Source of the DNA: Peptoniphilus catoniae
Lineage (GTDB): Bacteria > Bacillota > Clostridia > Tissierellales > Peptoniphilaceae
Assembly (NCBI RefSeq): GCF_901447155.2
Contig: NZ_LR588414.1
Coordinates: 1-64,000 of the forward strand
DNA: 64,000 bases
Direction: 5' to 3'
The translations under genes were made by a program, and so were the position numbers. Positions 60,595 through 64,000 of the stretch are shown in pieces. Positions within the stretch are counted from its first letter, which is position 1. Each line of letters opens with the position of its first letter. The notes below the pieces were generated by a model. It made no database searches, was not told the DNA's origin, and saw nothing but the letters and a program-made list of their open reading frames with translations.

Positions 60595-63174
60595 ATGAAT
60601 TTTGAAAAATTTACACAAAAATCATTACAGGCTTTACAGGATGCACAGAGCCTAGCAAGTTCTTATGGAAATGCACAGCTTGAAGAGATACATTTAAACT
60701 ATGCACTTTTGCAAGATAAAGAAGGCCTGGTTCCAAGAGTTCTAAAATATATGGGAGTAAGTGTTGAAGCCTTTAGGTCTGAAGTAAAGGATGCTATAGA
60801 AAAACTTCCTAAACAAAGTGGGGGTAGCGTCTATGCCTCACCTGACTTTAACAAGGTTCTTGAAGGGGCAAGAAAGTATGCTTTAGATTTTAAAGATGAC
60901 TATGTATCAGTTGAGCATCTCTATCTTGCAATTATATCCTTAAAAAATTCAAAGTCTTCCGGAATTTTTACAAGGTATGGAATAAATACCGACACATTTT
61001 TAACAGCACTACAAAAAATAAGGGGAAATCAAAAGGTAACCAGCGATAACCCTGAATCAACCTATGACGTTTTAGAAAAGTACGGCAGAGATTTGACTAA
61101 GGATGCCAGATCAGGCAAGGTGGACCCTGTAATAGGACGAGATGAAGAAATAAGAAATGTTATAAGAATTCTATCAAGAAGAACAAAAAACAATCCTGTT
61201 TTAATAGGTGAGGCAGGGGTTGGTAAAACAGCCATAGTTGAAGGCCTTGCTCAAAGAATAATTAATGGAGATGTGCCGGAAGGCCTAAAGGATAAAAAGG
61301 TATTTTCTCTTGATATGGGTGCCCTAATAGCAGGTGCCAAGTATAGAGGAGAGTTTGAAGAAAGACTTAAGGCTGTTCTTTCAGAAATTAAAAAATCTGA
61401 AGGGGAGATTCTTTTATTTATAGATGAAATCCACAATATTGTAGGCGCCGGTAAAAGTGAAGGTGCCATGGATGCATCAAACTTGTTAAAGCCTATGCTT
61501 GCAAGAGGTGAGCTTCATACTATAGGAGCTACTACCTTAGATGAATATAGAAAGTATATAGAAAAAGATCCTGCCCTTGAAAGAAGATTCCAAAAAGTTT
61601 TAGTTCAGGAGCCTACAGTAGAGGATACAATTTCTATTTTAAGAGGGCTTAAGGAAAAGTATGAAATCTTTCATGGAATTAGAATTTCAGACTCCGCAGT
61701 AATAGCCGCTGCGACCTTATCGGACAGATATATTTCAGACAGGTTTTTGCCTGACAAGGCAATTGATTTAATGGATGAGTCTTGTGCTATGCTTAGGACG
61801 GAAATAGATTCCATGCCTACAGAAATAGATGATGTAAGAAGAAAAATTCTTCAGCTTGAAATAGAAAGACAGGCACTAAAAAAAGAAGATGACAGCGGAT
61901 CAAAGAGAAGACTTGAAGAACTTGAATCTGAACTTTCAGAAGAAAAATCAAAGTTTGATGAGTTAAAGGCAAAATGGGAAAGTGAAAAAAGTGAGCTTGA
62001 AAAGGTAAAGGAAATTAAAAAGCAAATCGATGATGTTAAGCATAAAATCGAAGAGGCTGAAAGAGTTTATAATTTGGAAGAACTTTCTCAGCTTAAATAT
62101 GGAAGCTTGCCTAAGCTTGAAGAAGAATTAAAAAAAGCTGAAGCTGTAACTAAGGAAGAAGACTCTATGGTTAAGGAAGAGGTTACAGAGGATGAAATCG
62201 CCCATGTGGTAAGCAGATGGACAGGAATACCTATAGAGAAATTAAATAAAACTCAAAGAGATAAGCTTATAAATCTTGAAGCGGATTTACACAAAAGGGT
62301 AATAGGACAGGAAGAAGCAATTAAGGTTGTAAGCGATGCGGTTTTAAGAGCAAGAGCAGGTCTTAAAGACGAAAACAGGCCTATAGGTTCCTTTATATTC
62401 TTGGGACCTACAGGAGTCGGTAAAACCGAAACTGCAAAGGCACTTACTGAAAATCTTTTTGATGATGACAGAAACATGATAAGAATAGATATGTCTGAGT
62501 ATATGGAAAAGCATTCAGTTTCAAGACTTGTAGGTTCACCTCCGGGATATGTAGGTTATGATGAGGGAGGCCAACTAACTGAAGCAGTTAGAAGAAAACC
62601 CTACTCTGTAATACTTTTTGATGAGATAGAAAAGGCTCATCCGGATGTTTTTAATATTTTGCTTCAGGTCTTAGATGACGGAAGACTTACAGACAATCAA
62701 GGCAGAACTGTTGACTTTAAAAATACTGTTATAATCATGACATCAAATATAGGATCTCAATATCTTCTTGAAGGCATTGGCGAAGATGGAGAGATAACAC
62801 AGGAAGCAAGAGACTTGGTAAATTCTGAAATGAAGCTTAGATTTAGACCTGAGTTTTTAAACAGGGTTGATGAAATAGTAATGTTTAAGCCTTTGCTTAG
62901 AGAGCAAATTTTTGAAATTATTAAGTTCACTATTAGGGATATTGAAAATAGACTTGCTGACAGAAATATTAAAATTAATATTACAGATCAGGCATTAAGT
63001 TTTATATTAGACAGATCCTTTGATGTTCAATATGGAGCAAGACCTGTTAAGAGGTATATCCAATCAAAGCTTGAAACGGAAATTTCAAAAATGATTATTA
63101 AAGATCAGTTAATGGAGAATAATACCTTAACTGTAGATGTAGAGAATGATGATTTAAAATTTGAAGTAAAATAA
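60595..63174 (+). CDS. clpB: ATP-dependent disaggregase ClpB
   Basis: 859 residues, GGGGAGAG SD. N-terminal Clp_N repeats (1-145), AAA+ module 1 with GEAGVGKT and [10 protein letters not shown], a coiled-coil middle domain (about 400-525, rich in [20 protein letters not shown]), AAA+ module 2 with [10 protein letters not shown] and [11 protein letters not shown], and the C-terminal D2-small domain. The middle domain and the lack of a ClpP-binding loop identify ClpB rather than ClpC/ClpA. It pulls proteins out of aggregates with DnaK. Second gene of the CtsR-controlled operon. Confidence 0.97.
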   Translation: MNFEKFTQKSLQALQDAQSLASSYGNAQLEEIHLNYALLQDKEGLVPRVLKYMGVSVEAFRSEVKDAIEKLPKQSGGSVYASPDFNKVLEGARKYALDFKDDYVSVEHLYLAIISLKNSKSSGIFTRYGINTDTFLTALQKIRGNQKVTSDNPESTYDVLEKYGRDLTKDARSGKVDPVIGRDEEIRNVIRILSRRTKNNPVLIGEAGVGKTAIVEGLAQRIINGDVPEGLKDKKVFSLDMGALIAGAKYRGEFEERLKAVLSEIKKSEGEILLFIDEIHNIVGAGKSEGAMDASNLLKPMLARGELHTIGATTLDEYRKYIEKDPALERRFQKVLVQEPTVEDTISILRGLKEKYEIFHGIRISDSAVIAAATLSDRYISDRFLPDKAIDLMDESCAMLRTEIDSMPTEIDDVRRKILQLEIERQALKKEDDSGSKRRLEELESELSEEKSKFDELKAKWESEKSELEKVKEIKKQIDDVKHKIEEAERVYNLEELSQLKYGSLPKLEEELKKAEAVTKEEDSMVKEEVTEDEIAHVVSRWTGIPIEKLNKTQRDKLINLEADLHKRVIGQEEAIKVVSDAVLRARAGLKDENRPIGSFIFLGPTGVGKTETAKALTENLFDDDRNMIRIDMSEYMEKHSVSRLVGSPPGYVGYDEGGQLTEAVRRKPYSVILFDEIEKAHPDVFNILLQVLDDGRLTDNQGRTVDFKNTVIIMTSNIGSQYLLEGIGEDGEITQEARDLVNSEMKLRFRPEFLNRVDEIVMFKPLLREQIFEIIKFTIRDIENRLADRNIKINITDQALSFILDRSFDVQYGARPVKRYIQSKLETEISKMIIKDQLMENNTLTVDVENDDLKFEVK

Positions 63175-63178
63175 AAAG

Positions 63179-63213
63179 AAAATGCGTTAGAGAAAAATCT
63201 AACGCATTTTTTA
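63179..63213. terminator. Bidirectional terminator after clpB
   Basis: AAAATGCGTTAGA pairs with TCTAACGCATTTT, then TTTATAT; it also serves the convergent gene that ends at 63225. Confidence 0.92.
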
Positions 63214-63224
63214 TATCTTTACCT

Positions 63225-64000
63225 TTAGTACATAACATCAGGTTCAGGAATTTTTGATTTAGGACCTGCATATAAATCCGCTGCCCAAGGAGTTATTCCA
63301 TAGGAAGGATCACTTTTTAAAATTTCTCTAAAGGCTTCATCAGTAAGTCTTTCTGAATTTATAAATTCTCTATAGGATAAAACTCCTCCACGGCCAAGAT
63401 AAAGCTTGCCGTTAATAGGAAATACCGTATAGATTTCATAGGCATCGCCAAGACCTGCATGAAGGTATTCTCCTTCAGGTAGTCCAAGGCTGTTTGGAGC
63501 AATGGACATAAGGTCTGCAGTTATGGACATATGTCTGTCATTTTCATCAAGAAGCTCCCAATAAGGAGAATCTCCTGTAACGAATTTTAAAGATACACTT
63601 TCCAAGGTTCCGCCAATATACATTAAGTTTATATATTCATCCTCTGTAAGTTCTTCCCCTGAAAGTTCCTTTATACTTGCAGATGCAAGGTCATCACAAA
63701 GAGTTTTAAGATACATAATGTTATCATAGGTAAACTCATCAAGCATATCCCTAGCCCTTAAGTTTTCAGCTGAGAATTCTATTAACCAGGCTAATTTTTT
63801 ATAGAGATTTACGTTAGGTTCAACATAGGACTTAGGCACAGTATCATAACCTCCGCCTCCACATTCAGCTATAGGTTGTTTGCCATAAAGAACCGTATCG
63901 TGTTTAAGCTCAGCCCAGGATCCAAGTAGAGTGTTAGTGTCCTTTGCCTTCCAGGAATCTTTTTTCATAAACTCAGGATAGCCTTCACCAAAGTCTTTAG
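63225..64000 (-). CDS. DUF3160 protein, C-terminal part (partial)
   Basis: The frame continues through the right edge of the window (upstream of MKKDSW it reads KDFGEGYPEF), so only about 258 C-terminal residues are seen. NTLLGSWAELKHDTVLYGKQ and the following CGGGGYDTVPKSYVEPN are the conserved part of DUF3160, a large secreted or lipid-anchored clostridial protein family of unknown function. The N-terminus, where a signal peptide would be, is outside the window. Confidence 0.85.
   Translation of the reverse strand, partial: KDFGEGYPEFMKKDSWKAKDTNTLLGSWAELKHDTVLYGKQPIAECGGGGYDTVPKSYVEPNVNLYKKLAWLIEFSAENLRARDMLDEFTYDNIMYLKTLCDDLASASIKELSGEELTEDEYINLMYIGGTLESVSLKFVTGDSPYWELLDENDRHMSITADLMSIAPNSLGLPEGEYLHAGLGDAYEIYTVFPINGKLYLGRGGVLSYREFINSERLTDEAFREILKSDPSYGITPWAADLYAGPKSKIPEPDVMY

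Noticed and set aside
1-64000. tRNA and rRNA genes, transposases, integrases, phage genes
   Set aside because: None could be found by reading the sequence; intergenic spaces show no cloverleaf-like GC-richer segments with CCA ends.

Overview
The window looks like a chromosomal segment of a low-GC, Gram-positive, strictly anaerobic Firmicute, most likely of the Tissierellia/Clostridia group (a Peptoniphilus-like organism is a guess from the overall flavour of the genes, not a proof). Evidence: strongly AT-rich DNA, AGGAGG-type ribosome binding sites with many TTG/GTG starts, rubrerythrin and rubredoxin, Gram-positive lipoproteins and SLH-domain surface proteins, a B-class dihydroorotate dehydrogenase (pyrK/pyrD), CtsR and CIRCE heat-shock operators, and Firmicute-type LexA boxes. 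No tRNA, rRNA, CRISPR array, transposase or integrase was seen.

Layout. 1-188: end of tuf (EF-Tu). 259-400 and 10567-11277: copies of a GC-richer palindromic intergenic repeat. 771-2780: large secreted surface protein with Big2 domains and a tyrosine-rich middle. 3046-6583 (minus): a two-component cluster in which the first sensor gene is broken by a stop codon and a T-tract frameshift. 7007-10430: SPFH/SHOCT protein, zinc-ribbon membrane protein and lipoprotein (YdjG/YdjI-like envelope stress module). 11337-14420: pyrBIKD operon behind a good promoter and a leader that can sequester its own ribosome binding site. 14513-17439: small enzymes, AzlCD exporter and membrane proteins. 17514-21291: secreted stalk-domain protein, hsp20 under CtsR/CIRCE control, and the divergent pdxR/pdxS pair. 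21390-31369: SLH protein, M18 aminopeptidase, an aconitase X pair flanked by a duplicated msrB tail, msrAB, SDR, nitroreductase, MATE pump, lipid kinase. 31471-33925: polar amino acid ABC importer. 34371-40963: CopZ, an ABC exporter with a giant coiled-coil permease, murA, rubredoxin. 41156-47959: anti-sigma-type ATPase, TetR, DUF308/radical-SAM pair, RelQ-type (p)ppGpp synthetase, TVP38, DegV, PAP2. 48089-50685: two-gene radical-SAM/DUF4130 DNA repair candidate under two SOS boxes, followed by rubrerythrin. 50760-54209 (minus): pyruvate carboxylase. 54784-58179: YtrA-type GntR/ABC-2 transporter operon and CPBP protein. 58203-59542: candidate queuosine-salvage pair (ECF S component plus radical SAM lyase) behind a structured leader. 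59593-63174: dnaJ-like/clpB operon with a perfect CtsR operator. 63225-64000 (minus): part of a DUF3160 protein.

How it fits together. Several units are about stress: three CtsR-type sites and one CIRCE mark a local heat-shock regulon (hsp20, dnaJ-like, clpB); SOS boxes control a little-studied radical-SAM DNA repair pair that overlaps rubrerythrin; membrane-anchored MsrAB and rubredoxin deal with oxidation. Metabolic units are pyrimidine synthesis, PLP synthesis, anaplerosis by pyruvate carboxylase, amino acid import/export and probable queuine salvage. The most unusual items are the SOS-controlled repair pair, the aconitase X cassette lying between direct copies of the msrB 3' end, the queuine-salvage-like pair with its leader RNA, and the self-sequestering pyr leader.
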